NCBI GenBank assembly: GCA_003439945.1
Contig: QVRM01005378.1
Span: 1,017,501-1,081,500 of the forward strand
Length of the DNA: 64,000 nt
Reading direction: 5' to 3'
Source of the DNA: Dermanyssus gallinae
Lineage: Eukaryota > Arthropoda > Arachnida > Mesostigmata > Dermanyssidae
Part shown: piece by piece, positions 1 to 14,139 of the stretch
Layout of the letters: every line of letters starts with the position of its first letter
Numbering within the stretch: the first letter of the stretch is position 1
Translations under genes and position numbers: made by a program
The notes under the pieces: generated by a model
Told to the model about the DNA's origin: nothing
The model's input: only the letters and a program-made list of their open reading frames with translations
The model's database searches: none

Positions 1-84
1 GTAGCCATATTTCGTAATTGATTTGCACATGCAAGATGTTTCCCGTATACAAGTTTAAACACTCGCTGCAACAATCTATTCTCT

Positions 85-715
85 TGAGGCTCTTTAGCGG
101 CCACCCACTAAGCGAAAAAATGCAGGCCGCCGATCCGTCTATCAGTCGCGTGATTTCTGCGAGCAGAACAATAGGCAGTAGCATTTTTTCCCACCTGGTG
201 AAATTCACGAGTGGAACACACTATGTGGTAGTAGCCAATGTGCACAATGTACCGTGTGCACACATGACGACTAGTGCATGCCATTCCCTTCCATAGCTCA
301 CTGGTAAGGTGCACATTTGTATGAGCAACATCTCTAGTGGCTTCCGCCATTTTACCTTGCCATTTTCACAAAAATTGCTGCAAAGGCTTTTAGCGACTGG
401 TCACTTACGGGCCAGCAGTAGAAACAATTCAAAGCCTGCGAATTGTTTCCACTGCTGGCCCGCAGCTTACTAGCAGGTACACGAGTCGGCTCCGGCTCCG
501 GGACAACTGCGGCACGGACAGAGAAGCCGTTTCATGTACACTGAAAAACATTTCTCGAGTTGTGCAAAGTTTGTCAGAGAGAGAGAGAGAGACGTCCCCG
601 GCAAGGCCCTAGCAAGGCTATAGGCCAGCATCGGTACAGGTTTAAGCTCAAAGAGTCGTACCGCAAGATCCAAGGACAGCCCTCGAACATGTCTCACCTC
701 CGCATCACTCCCTGC
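85..715 (-). mobile_element. LINE family A, 3' part of a degenerate copy
   Basis: Read on the minus strand, this aligns by eye with the 3' half of the copy at 56-58 kb. Shared blocks include the segment coding AVRLFELKPVPMLAYSL (compare AVRLSELKIVPMLSYNF at about 57.65 kb), a block coding FAQLEKCFSVYMKRLLC, and the terminal region with GATCGGCGGCC and GTGGCCGCTAAAG. The peptides resemble the region downstream of the RT palm in non-LTR elements. Stops and frame changes make it non-functional. A perfect (GA)n run lies at 577-592. A 23-bp inverted duplication (408-462) interrupts the alignment. The LINE clade is unresolved; Ingi/Vingi-like is only a guess. Confidence 0.7.
408..462. repeat. Near-perfect palindrome inside LINE A
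   Basis: Arms 408-430 and 440-462 are 23 bp with one mismatch, separated by 9 nt. One arm is ordinary LINE A sequence (CGGCAGTAGAAACAAT also occurs at about 57.83 kb). The other is an extra inverted copy that the 57.8 kb copy lacks. Confidence 0.85.
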
Positions 716-1614
716 ATGTCAGCATTTTGATGTGTATTTTATTTAATTTGTATGCATTTAAACATTATTTTAATAGTAATAATTAATATAAATATATTTG
801 AATTAATAACGCTGTTTAATATATAAGGGCGAGCGACATTGGCCACTTATTTCGGCGTCTGAGTTATTTCCCCGCTTATGTGTTGGAGTAAAAAGCATAG
901 TAACATAAGAGCAAAATATAGCACCCAATACATCAACTTTGACACAGACAATTTTATTGTTTTAACGTAACTTTATACATATCACTTGCGGACGGCACTT
1001 ACACACACCCGTGCATAGACAGGGGCATCTAAAATTAATCACTTTTACCTCAACTTTCCTACAGTACCAATAAGAGATATTTCCAATCACAGCCATTGCC
1101 TGATTTTGAGGCACCCCATGTGCTATCATGTTTGGGATGAACCGGTCGATACTGTTCTTACTTTTTAGAGACGAGATAGATCAGGGGGTTTCGTCGGCAC
1201 TTCCACGTATTGACGGTTACATATTACTTGTTAATTACATGGCTAAAGCTGCTTGTCAATTAGGTGTGTCACTGTCTCTCGTAATGGCTCAGATGGTATT
1301 CTGAGGGTGAGCCATTCAGCTGTATATGGAGGGCAATCTTCGTCGTATACACACCACTATGTCACTGAGTCAGTAACTAACTCCGTCTCAACACGTGAAC
1401 TGCATCAACGAGCAATGACATCATCACAGTTACAATTGACTCAATTTCAGTGTAGCGCTGTTCAGAACCGGTCTGGATTGGGTAGCGACAGAAATTGACA
1501 ATGGAGAACAAAAAGGTCCGCTCCCTGCTCTTCTTTTTCTCGTTTGGCGTTGTCGTTCCGACCGATATATCGCAGGGACATTGTGAATACACGTAGGCTT
1601 TGACCTGGTATGGC
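716..1614. other. Anonymous AT-rich sequence
   Basis: No gene, known repeat or convincing ORF. ORFs of 81-84 codons on both strands near 1253-1631 have no recognisable motif and overlap each other. Confidence 0.5.
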
Positions 1615-1745
1615 CTGGTACGTTTCGTCAAAGACTAGTGCGCTAGTCATGATTTTTCATCTAACGGAGTGTGTCTACCCGAGTATCGCCGGTTGGAGCC
1701 CCGATAATGATCGAATTTTCTTTGAGCGATGCTCATACTCGCATT
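1615..1745 (+). mobile_element. SINE3 5' fragment (tRNA-derived)
   Basis: Shares ACTAGTGCGCTAGTCATG, a B-box-like GGTTGGAGCCCC and GATCGAATTTTCTTTGAGCG with the complete copy at 16470-16779. The 3' half is missing. The last motif (GCGATGCTCAT) is repeated nearby at about 1760. Confidence 0.7.
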
Positions 1746-1950
1746 CACAATAATGCGATGCTCATAAATCACATTCACAATAAATAGTGAATCTTTAAAG
1801 TAACCATATTACAAGTGTATTTAGAGAAGGATTTAACTATATTTAGACATGTCGCTGGTCGATAAGATACAAGCGTTAACACAATTGTACACATGTTATA
1901 TATTGCAAATAGCTTTTGGATTTTTTTTTTGTAAGGCTAATGCCTCTATA

Positions 1951-2088
1951 CGTTTTTTTTTCATGTCATGGCTGATTTTGTATCCACTCCGACATCTACC
2001 TGGTTTAAATTGGAAACCTTGCAAACCAATTTAAGAGTGGCCAGTCTGGGTCTCGAATCCAAGCCTCCCGAATGCAAGGCAAACGCAC
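1951..2088 (-). mobile_element. SINE2 copy (tRNA-derived), minus strand
   Basis: The reverse complement matches 10094-10252: the tRNA-like head ending GATTCGAGACCCAGAC, then GGCCACTC, ATTGGTTTGCAAGG, and a tail CATGACATGAAAAAA. The head is truncated or diverged before the A box. Confidence 0.75.
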
Positions 2089-2551
2089 AGATTTTTAACT
2101 GAGTTTTTTCACCAGATCGATATTCGTATCTGGATATGAACCCTCATCGCAACAGGTTTGTCTACCTTTTCATTATTCAAAACATGTGCGCAAAACCTTC
2201 GACATTGATTAAATTAAAGCCTACAAGATATTTCTCAACCAATTAGAGGACAAACTTGCCGACGCCGACTTTTAGTTGCGGGTTGGAAATGAAGAACTGC
2301 TTGCGGTTTGAAATTACGACAGACAAATAGAAGATACTCAACCTCAGGGACAGCATACCGTCACGACGTCTTCCGAGTAATGATAACCACTGCATTGTGT
2401 GTAGGCAGACAGGATGGTTTCCTTAAACCCAATACCGACTACTATGCAGGGAAGTGCACAAACTGCACATCGCTTAACTATACCTCGCATAGTAACAAGA
2501 TTATTCAATAATTCATACTTGAATACCTAACAGGCTTGCATTATCACACAG

Positions 2552-5384
<2,833 letters not shown>

Positions 5385-5492
5385 ACTGATTCTTAGCCAA
5401 CATTTAACGTCCACGGAATTGCTGTCGCATTGCTTCGTAAGTTGGACCCCATAAATATAAATGTGCAACGACGGGGATCGAAAACGTGCACC
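5385..5492 (-). mobile_element. SINE1 3' part, minus strand
   Basis: The reverse complement carries the SINE1 body: GCAACG-like junction after the B box, CATTTATATTTATGGGG, GAAGCAATGCGA, GTGGACGTTAAAT and a TGGCTAAGA version of the terminal TGACTGAGGGTCAGCCCG motif. The tRNA-like head is missing beyond the B box. A (TA)n run follows at 5535-5573. Confidence 0.75.
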
Positions 5493-5536
5493 TCTGTATA
5501 TTTTCGATATGTTGAGATATTTAGCGTTTGCTTATA

Positions 5537-5577
<41 letters not shown>

Positions 5578-5599
5578 TCCAGCGGTCCACAACGCGGAG

Positions 5600-6185
5600 T
5601 CTGGAAAGAAATTAGAAACAATACAAAAAGAAGTGATAATATTTGCATTGGTTGCCGTTTTAATTGCGCCAGGGAGTTTCTTGAGGGGATAAAGAATGTC
5701 AAAAGTTATGCAAAAGGGAGTACAAAGTATGCTAAGATTTAATATTAGGGTAAACACTTTCACAAATAAAAGATGGGTAGCTGCAGCAGGTGAAGACGGC
5801 ACTAAATATCAAAACGAAGTGGGATTGCAGAGTAGAGTTCGCAGCTTGGGAGACTGGGTACAAAAGTGTAGCAATAGGCAAGAGCGAGGGATTAGAGAAA
5901 AAAACGAAATTGAGAGTAAACAAGTCTTATACAGGCAAATGGAAATTGGTGATGGGATCCAGATCGAGTTTGGCAGGTATATATGAAAAGGAAAAGCAAA
6001 AAAGGAGCGGGGTAGAATGGATATACGATAATTAAAAAAACAAGTGGGCTATTGGCAGATGCCAGGGCAGGCATGTTGGATATAAGGATACAAAGAGCTA
6101 AGTATAGGGAAGGGCAAAGTACAGAATGTCGCTTTTGTAGACTAGTAAATGAGTCAATCGAACATATTGTAAACAAATGTACAGC
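5600..6185 (+). mobile_element. LINE family D, 3' fragment
   Basis: Frame-shifted peptides resemble the region downstream of the RT in non-LTR elements: AREFLEGI, then MLDIRIQRAKYREG, then a zinc-knuckle CRFCRLVNESIEHIVNKC (C-x2-C-x8-H-x4-C) at about 6121-6180. The same succession (LLDSRMQRA, then LCTKEEKSMGYLVREC) occurs at 44.7-44.85 kb, so the two are copies of one family. Several stops and frameshifts. The 3' limit is unclear. Confidence 0.65.
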
Positions 6186-6949
6186 ATAGATATAGACCTG
6201 TCGGAGGCTCTAGCTTTAAGACCAAATATTTGAATGTGTTACAGTGTTACAAAAAAGAGGTTGTCCCAATAGAAGAAAAATACTCAGTAGGTATTAGAGG
6301 ATACATTGAATATATAGGACCGTCTTCTCCAAACGGCAAATTTATTTTAATTTAGTAATTGCTCATTAAGCTTGAAATTTCCATAATTACACAATTTAAA
6401 CAATAATAACTATTCAGGTAATTTTGCAGAAAAGGCTATCACCCATGTCTGCCCGCTCTTGTGAGTGTGTCAACATCCTTCATATGACATTACGGTGTTT
6501 ATTCAATTTTTAATGTTTTGATTATGCTAGGAGATTTATCCAAATACGCATGTTTTAATATATCCGGCGAAATGAACAAATCTGTTGTTTAAATTTGGTT
6601 TTGCATTCCTTTGTAGATAATTCTAATACACATCTATTATATGAGGAAAAGTGGCATTTATGTTTACCAGGTGATTATTAAACATCGAATAATTTCTCAC
6701 AAGCCTTGTATATGTGTGTGTAACAACATTTTTTACAGCACTTCTGGTAGGATAGGCTTTATTAGAAGTAGCCCCAAAAGGGGTACGGTTCCTGCTATAG
6801 TGTGTCAGAATGCTCTAAATGTATATTCCATAAAAGTGCAATATATTTTGATCTCTCCATATGTCCTCAGTGGTTGCCTTTATAGGCTAATCCGAATACA
6901 TTTCGCATGTATCTTTTCCATATGTTGAGATATCGGCTAGACTAAACAT
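6186..6949. other. Anonymous AT-rich sequence
   Basis: May include the 3' UTR of the LINE D fragment. A 95-codon ORF at 6641-6928 has no recognisable feature. Confidence 0.45.
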
Positions 6950-6999
6950 TTTAAGTCGAATGTCAAACCAGTTACTACTGGTTTGACATTCGACTTAAA
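6950..6999. repeat. Perfect 23-bp palindrome at the LINE B breakpoint
   Basis: Arms 6950-6972 and 6977-6999 are perfectly complementary over 23 bp with a 4-nt loop (TACT). Recognisable LINE B coding sequence ends at this hairpin. Confidence 0.95.
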
Positions 7000-9235
7000 G
7001 GAGACACTGTCTAACAAGACACCATATTTAAAATTTGAAAAAATAAATACATAATACACGATTTTCTTAAATTCGAGGGAGGCAATATGTCGTAACGTAT
7101 GCAAAAGTAAAGCACCTGTCTTAAGCTTGCCTATCATATGTTTAATATGAATTTCCCATTTTATGTTATTCTGGAACGTCAGAACAAGGTAATTATAGTT
7201 GTGTACCTCACCAATTATCGGACAGTTGCAATTTACCTCAAGATCTAAGCTCGAGTCGGCAATAGAGGCGAAGCATAACCCGGTATCATTACATATGTCC
7301 AACGGCAAGTTTTCAACTTTCGTATTAGCATAAAAATCTGAGGAAGCACATGAGTGGCAGACAATGTCAAGTGGTGGTTCAGCAATGTACCCCATCTTGA
7401 TTTGATCATTTTCGTATTTTTTACAGTAAGACATGGATTATTGATTCGCAACCAGAGATTGATCCTCGCCATCGCACTTGTTACCCTCTCTATTAGCTTA
7501 TTTCTGGTATCACTCTCAATTAGGATGCATGTATCATCCGCGAACTGAACAATTTTCACACCATTACAAAATGAGTGTAGATGGGTAATATATATATTAA
7601 ACAGTGTTGGCCCCAGAACGGAACCCTGAGGTACACCGTGATTAACAAAAGCAGGTTCACTCAAACGTTCCTTATACTTTGTTCGCTGTTGCCTGTCTGA
7701 TAAGTAGTCCTCAAGTATGTCGTATTTTGTCTTGCATAGCCCCAACACCTTCAATTTATTTACTAAACTTATCCGATCTACACAATCGAATGCTTTCTGT
7801 ATATCAAGAAAGACCAGACAAACTTGTTTTTGTTCTCTAACATTGCCCCAACAAAGTCGATTATCAAAGCCCCAATAAAAGCAATCGAACTTCAATTATT
7901 GCATCTTTAGTACTTCGCCTTGCCCTAAATCCGAATTGTCCCGGACAGAGATTGTCATTTCTTCCAATGAATTTAACAAGTTGAGAACTTAAATTATTTA
8001 TAGAATTTCGCTAAATACAGCCGTAAGAGAGATAGGTCTAATGTTATCAAGGCAAATCTTACCCCCTTTCTGAAACGGTGTAACTAAAGATGACCTGAAT
8101 ATCATGAGGACAATTCCAGTTCGTAGACATAATTCGTAAAGATGTTCCAACAATGGTAACAGAACATCTGCATTTTCTTTTACCAGTTTCGTAAAAATCT
8201 TATCAGTTCCCTTTGTTGCTGTTTTTTTAGAAGCGTATTAGCATGCAGCACTTTAGTTGAGGATAGTGTTTCAAGCATTATTTAGTTTGTTAGAAGTGTT
8301 TTACTACTGGACCCAGCGGTATCCGCAATCTTAGTTCCAACCTCTGCCAGATGTGTATTGAATTAGTTTAGTTTATATTTAGGCAATACTTTAGAAATAT
8401 CTTGCAGATCTCTAGTGGAAAGCTATTTAGCATTGCAACACTTTAGCTCGGCTAGCATTATCTTAAAAGCTTGTTTCGTATCCTTCTTTAAAGCTTTGAA
8501 TTTAAATTTTAGGTTGTTTTCACGTAAATTGCTAATTGTTTGTTTAAGTTGATTTCTATATATATTAAACTCTAATCGATCCAGGTGGTTGGGGTCCAGA
8601 TGACGATCCTCACGGAAAAGCTCAATTCTGTACTCTATACTTTGTACAATGGTTGGAGACATCCATGGTTTCCTTTGTCTATGCTTGCTTCGTCATACAG
8701 CTATTTTCTTACAGCATGATTTAATTATATTTTGAACTGATTGCGTTAGATGTTTCGCAGAAGTGGATCAGATATATTATAATAAGAAAACCAGCTAGCT
8801 GTACGTAATATATCGCTAACCTGTTCAAGACTATATGTAACTTTTGTCTTGATATTATTCACTTTTGGTTTGGTCATTCCGGAGATCGAGAGTGCCAGAG
8901 CAGCGTGATTGGGTCTGTCTATACATTTTATATCGGGATCGTTCATGCTTGAAAAACTATGAATACATTGGTTAATAGCTAAATCTGATTCGATTCTTGT
9001 AATACCCTTGAAACTTAACTCATACCCTTGAGTCGCCATTATATCCATATATTTGCCCGCATATACATTCTTCTGCCACAATGTTTATGTTCATGTCGCC
9101 TAGTATGAGTCTATGAGTACTCCCACTACCAGCTTTACAAATTTGATAGATATTAATTTCTAAGAATTTATCAACATCGAACGCAATTCGATTCGAAGAT
9201 CTGTTCACTGAATTCATCTTCAATATGCCAGTTGA
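6977..9235 (-). mobile_element. LINE family B, degenerate copy with endonuclease and RT
   Basis: On the minus strand, in order: an endonuclease-like block LILGDMNINIVAEE (about 9100 down), continued in another frame by AGKYMDIMATQGYELSF; a linker containing MSPTIVQSIEYRIELFREDR (8662 down); then RT blocks LDIQKAFDCVDRISLVNKL, NHGVPQGSVLGPTLFNIYI and QFADDTCILI (FADD codons at 7533-7544); then thumb-like YLVLTFQNNIKWEIHIKHM. The order and motifs are those of an APE-type non-LTR retrotransposon of the CR1/Jockey-like group; the clade is not resolved. Multiple frameshifts and stops. Sequence beyond the thumb is lost at the hairpin at 6950-6999. Confidence 0.85.
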
Positions 9236-9278
9236 TTCTAACTCGAGCCCGCATGGATGCGTAGGTACATATATGCTG

Positions 9279-9347
9279 CCGCTCTAAGCGCTCCTGATAT
9301 AAAAGCGTGACATGTGTATTTAGATATACATGCCAATAATAAATCAA
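9279..9347. repeat. Dispersed ~70-bp repeat, copy 1
   Basis: CGCTCTAAGCG, CTGATATAAAAG and GTGACATGTGTATTTAG are shared in order with 22339-22411. It lies just outside the 5' end of the recognisable LINE B, so it could be a 5' UTR or an unrelated repeat. Confidence 0.7.
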
Positions 9348-9348
9348 T

Positions 9349-9351
9349 ATA

Positions 9352-9437
<86 letters not shown>

Positions 9438-9446
9438 TATATATAG
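9349..9446. repeat. (TA)n microsatellite
   Basis: Almost pure TA for about 90 bp. Confidence 0.95.
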
Positions 9447-10093
9447 GGCGTTTGTGCCAAATTGCGGTCCAAATCAATCTCTCGACGACGCGAGCATTTC
9501 CCGCACACTCGACCCTGTATCATTGTCCTCATAGTGGTGGCTAATACAAACAGTCGCATCAGTGGTAAACGGATTTGTGCGATCGCCGCTTGCGAGTGTT
9601 CATTCGTTTAGTGTTCACTTCCGCCTTCTTCTCTACCGTAGAGTACGGCCGAAACAATGATCGAGAGCAGATGACTCGGTGATGTGTATGAGTATCACGC
9701 GTTTTGGTGCCAAAACGCGACGAGATGCACCATCAGCCGAGGACGGCCAATCTCTTCTGTGGCTTCAGTTCGCTGCTGGTTTGTTCGCGCTTCCTGCTAA
9801 GACGTCCATCCATCTATCCACTGTCAGCACAACGCTCGGACACTCGCCGTGACGACGCACCGCGACCGTGATACCATGATATATCACGACGTACACCAGG
9901 ACATTGCACACGCATTGGCGTGCGTACTTTCGTGGACGTCTAGCGTGCTCGGCAAGTGCACGCCTTCCTGGACCTGCTGCCCAAGTGCCGTGATCGAGAT
10001 CTGCTTCGGCAGGACGGGCGATATCTCATTGGGCCAGGACGACGATGATGCGTCTTCTGATGAGGTTTCGAAGATTTTTGTCGCCTATATACC
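9447..10093. other. GC-richer anonymous segment
   Basis: An abrupt change to CpG-containing sequence. An 86-codon plus-strand ORF (9849-10109) ends DDDDASSDEV..., runs into SINE2 and has no recognisable domain. It could be an exon or chance. Confidence 0.35.
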
Positions 10094-10252
10094 GGGCAAG
10101 ATGGCTTAGTGGCAAAAGCCGTTGCCATGCATTCGGAAGGACTGGGTTCGAGACCCAGACCGGCCACTCCTTAATTGGTTTGCATGGTTTCCAATTTAGA
10201 CAAGGTAAATGCCGGAGTGGATTAAAATTAGCCATGACATGAAAAAAGCGTA
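10094..10252 (+). mobile_element. SINE2 copy with tRNA-like head
   Basis: The head contains an A box TGGCTTAGTGG and a B box GGTTCGAGACC, the two RNA polymerase III promoter elements expected of a tRNA-derived SINE. A unique body (ATTGGTTTGCATGG, TTAGCCATGACATG) and a short A-rich end follow. The minus-strand copy at 1951-2088 confirms a family. No clear TSD was found. Confidence 0.85.
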
Positions 10253-10382
10253 CACGGGCAGCAACAATAACAACAACAACAATAACAACGTCGACAATAG
10301 CATCATTAACAAAAACAACAGCGGCAACAGCCTCAAAGACAACAACAACGAAAGCAGCAGCACCAACAACAATAACGCAACA
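10253..10382 (+). repeat. (CAA)n-rich imperfect tract
   Basis: AAC/CAA triplets with AGC interruptions between SINE2 and SINE1. The Asn-rich reading is a repeat artefact. Confidence 0.85.
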
Positions 10383-10510
10383 ATAGGTGCGCGGGTTCGA
10401 GACCCACAGTTGCACAATTGTATTTTTGGGGGGTACGTCTATGAAGCAATGTGAACAAAACAGTTTTGTGGACGTTAAATCATGACTGAGGGTCAGCCCG
10501 AAAACTTGAC
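10383..10510 (+). mobile_element. SINE1 copy, 5' truncated
   Basis: Begins just before the B box (GGTTCGAGACCC) and continues through GTATTTTTGGGG, GTCTATGAAGCAATG, GTGGACGTTAAATC, and the terminal TGACTGAGGGTCAGCCCG plus AAAA. Confidence 0.85.
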
Positions 10511-12189
10511 TTTAGCATCAACAACGACAAGAACGGCAGCAGCAGTAGCATCAACAACTGCAGCAGCAGTAGCAACAACAGCAACGACAACAACAATAAC
10601 CACAACAACCGTAATGATAAGATCGCTCAAGCGATCCGAAGCGACTCGATTTCTCATGGTCGGCGGTGTGTCCTCTGCATGTTCAGCAGCCGTTTCGTTC
10701 GTCTGTACGTCCGTTCGCCCCATTTGTACAGTTGCGCCTTTGTGTTGTGATACTCCGCAAGCCCCCCCCCCCCCCCCCCCCCGCCGCCACGCTTCGCAAC
10801 CCCACCCACTGAAAAAAAGCCCACGGCTGCCAGGCAGGGGCGAGGCAAAACGAGCGGGCGTGCAGAGGAAGGGGGAGAATCTAAACGCTGCGTTGAAGCA
10901 AAACGACATTTCCTCGATGCCTCCTCCCTCTTCCGCTCAGCCAATGCAACGGCGGGCGCGTACGTTATTAGTCGCATCATTCGTATCGACGATGCATGTC
11001 GCCGTATCGGGCGTAATGAGTCACCTAATAGGCTACCACCTATGGAGGAAGATGTCGTCATCGTCGTCGTCGTTGTCGTCGTCGTCGTCGTCATCAGACT
11101 GTTTGTCATCACCACGAGTAACGCCCGGCTCGTCACTCCTGCTCTAGCCCGTTTCATCCCATCTTCAAGCAATGCCCAAAATCATATTTACAACAACAAC
11201 AAAACCATCGTTAACAGCATTAACAACAACAAAAAACAACAACAACAACAACAAACAATTAAACATAGGTCGCACGGTAACTGCGCAGATACTTATAGAT
11301 CAATGAGTGATAGATGTCGTGAAGAAAGAGAGCATCATCAAGAAGAATATCAACGAAAGACTCGGTAACGTGCTATCTATAGTCGTGGCAGTTGCGGTAG
11401 CGTTAATCGTTTTAGCAATGGTAAATATTGTGACAGTAATGTAATGATAATCATAACGGGCCTACAGCGGCCGCATCAGCAGCGGCAGCAGCGGCGGCGG
11501 AGGCACTAGGATCAACATTGTATGATGAGTACAATGCGCAATGAACGAAGCCACATAGATGTGAGTAGCATGCGGGAGTAACAAACAACAAAGGGGTGGA
11601 GGCAGAGGAGCGGGGCAGGGGGGGGGGGGGCAAGGGGGAGAAGCTGAAAGTGGAAAAACGAAACAACAACAGCAAGCAGACGAAAGAGAAGAACGAGAGG
11701 AAACAAATTAAGCGGAGGGAAACGTGCGAACAACTCGAGCTTGCCCTTGTAGTAGCAACACAGGAACAGCAGAAGAACAAGCAACAACGACAGCAGCTAC
11801 TGTATCGGCGGCGGCGATGCAAAATACATGATGTCGTTGGCTGCACTAATCTTCATGGCGTGTGACTAAGCTGCCAAACAACGCACCGGCTGGCTGGCTG
11901 GCTGGCTGGGTAAGTGACCGATCGTTAATGTTGTTGGTGTTGTTGTTGTTATTATCGTCGTCGTCCTCGTTATTGTTGTTGTTGTTCTTGTCGTCACGCG
12001 TGTGACGATGACGGTACACCGTGCGACAACAAGAAGCGCGTACGCGCGTCACGCATACCGAAGCGGGAAGAAGCACAAAAGAAAAGCCGTGCCGGTTTCG
12101 TATCGTCATGGCTGTCGTCGTCGTTGCCGACCTAACGTTGCCTAACCACCCACAGTTGTTGTGACTATCATTGCTGTCACCGTCATCTT
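10511..12189. other. Low-complexity, triplet-rich block
   Basis: Contains CAA/CAG tracts (10520-10610, about 11190-11260), a poly(C) run (about 10764-10782), a GTC/GTT tract (about 11053-11090), a poly(G) run near 11620, a (GGCT)n run (11889-11908) and GTT runs near 11930-11990. Reading frames of up to 221 codons (10482-11147) are Thr/Ala/Ser-rich products of these triplets on one strand, with equally long frames opposite. I do not support a gene. Confidence 0.6.
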
Positions 12190-13260
12190 CGTTTCCGCCT
12201 GTTTTCGCGCTTTCTCTTCCTGGCCTTGGTTTTCTAGCTTTTTTGCCCTCGTCTTGGTCTCCTAGCTTTCTTGTCCTCTCCTTGACCTTCTAGCTTTCTT
12301 GTCCTCACCCTGGCCTTCTTCTTTTCTTGTCCTTACCCTAGCCTTCTTCTTTTCTTGTCCTTACCCTGGCCTTCTTCCTTTCCTGTCCTTGTCTTGGCTT
12401 TTTTTATTTGCTTTTTATTCCTCGTTTTGGTCTCCCTGCTTGTCTGTTTTTGTCTTGGCCATCTTGTTTTCTTGTACTCGCCTTGGTCTTCTAGTTTGTT
12501 TTGTGTCTTTGTCTAGGTCTTCTTACTTTCTCTTTCTTGCGTTAGTACCTTTGCTTTCCTGTCTTTGTATTAGCCTTGTTGATTTTTGCCCTGGGCTTCG
12601 TCCCCTTGCTTTCTTGTCCTCGACTTGGTTTTCTTGTTTTCTTAACCTTGCCTTTATATTTTCGCTTCCGTGTCTTCGTCATGGTCTTCTTGTTTTCTTA
12701 ACCTCGCCTCTATATTTTCTCTTCCGTGTCTTCGTCATGGTCTTCTTGCATTCCTCTGCTTGTCTTGATCTTCGTACTTTCCTGTCTTCGCCTTCCTGTC
12801 TTCTAGCTTTTTTGTCCTTGCTTTGGATTTCTTCGTATCGTGCTTTTCTAGCCTCGTCTAGGTTTTCTCAATTTCCCGTCTTGGTCATTTTCTTCCTTTC
12901 CGGTTTTTGTATTGTTCTTTTCGTCTTTTTCGTCCTGACTTGGGTCGGCGTACTTTCCCGACCTTGCCTTGATCATTTCTTGCTTAACATTTTTCGCCTT
13001 GGTCGCCTTGTTTTCTCTTTATCGCCTGAGCCTTTTTGCTTTCTTTCTCTCGTCTTGATCTTCATGCTTCCTCTTTTTTGCTTTGGTCTTTGTACTTTGT
13101 TGTTCTCGCCTTGGTTTTTATGTTTGTTTTTGTTTCTCGCCATGAGCGTTTTTGTTCTTTCTCTACCTTATTATTGCCTGTTTTTTGCTTCCTCGTCCTC
13201 GCCTTAGTTTTTCTTAGTTTTCTTGTCCTCATCTCGGTCTTTAGCTACTGATGTTCTCTT
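12190..13260. repeat. Degenerate pyrimidine-rich minisatellite
   Basis: About 1.07 kb built from variants of a unit such as TTTCTTGTCCTCGCCTTGG followed by TCTTC. Spacing is irregular, roughly 25-40 bp. The plus strand is strongly C+T rich and stops abruptly at TTCTCAGGGCTGACG. A 302-codon frame (12299-13207) of Leu/Phe/Ser/Cys is the in-frame translation of the repeat, not a membrane protein. Confidence 0.85.
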
Positions 13261-14139
13261 CTCAGGGCTGACGACGCCGTTTCGGCGGCCGATATCAAAT
13301 CAGGGGGCATTGGGCGGAAGAAGCAGGCGCGTGCAGGGGGTGCAATCAATAGGACAACAAACTCACTAACAGATAGATGGACACATAGCTTGGCCAGCAC
13401 AGGTAAACGCCAACATTAACACCAACGCCGTCAAGCGTAGTAGCTGTAAGACATACATAAGCAGAAGTAGCAGCAGGTGTAGTAACAGTACATGTAGTGG
13501 TAGCAGCAGCAGCAGTAGTGGTAGTAAGTAGTAGGTCTAATTGCGGCGACCATCGGGCGAGAAACCTGGGGAACGCGACAATACGGAACGTATGCGAAAC
13601 GAATACGTGAATGGGACGAAACGGGCCGGACCACCAAAGATAGGGAGTTGCGTACGGCATGGCACCGACGGAAGTGGGAGGAATTCTCCCACCCCTCCCT
13701 CATTTGCCCACCCCACCCCCTTCTTTGCGGCGTCCATGCTGCTTGTTCCCATCATAGGAGAGGAACGGGCGCGGCTAGCAGACGGCGTGACAACGGCCAG
13801 AAGGACAGAGAACAGGCGGAAGACGGACGGACGGACCGATCCGATGCGGCGGCACCTCTGCCCCGCTCTGCCGCTATGAACCGGGGCTTTCTTCGGTACG
13901 TAGTTGTAGTAGCGGTCGTAGTAGCCGTGGTATGACTGCTGCTGCTGATGCTACTGATGCTAGCAGAGATGCATTGCTAGCGCAAATCTATCTCTCTAGA
14001 TCACACGCCGCTAGACGGGGCGACAGACATACGCGTACGCATGTGATCATTACGACGACGACGATGATGATGATGTTGTTGCCCTGCGGCCGGGTGGGTT
14101 GCCGTTGTCGATGACATCGCCAGGAAGCAGCGACGGAAA
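13261..14139. other. GC-richer anonymous segment
   Basis: Mixed sequence with GTA triplets (13430-13530), CpG-containing stretches at 13540-13880 and a GAT/GAC run near 14052-14072. ORFs of 90-112 codons on both strands overlap and show no domain. Confidence 0.4.

Noticed and set aside
10094..10170. Functional tRNA gene
   Set aside because: A and B boxes are present, but the anticodon arm and acceptor stem do not pair properly, and a second copy with the same non-tRNA body shows it is a SINE.
10482..11172. 221- and 172-codon opposing ORFs
   Set aside because: Built from CAA/CAG, poly(C) and GTC tracts; both strands are equally open and neither has a domain.
12299..13207. 302-codon apparent polytopic membrane protein
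   Set aside because: It is the in-frame translation of a degenerate pyrimidine minisatellite. Residue use is limited to what CTT/TTC/TGT-type triplets give, and there is no conserved motif.
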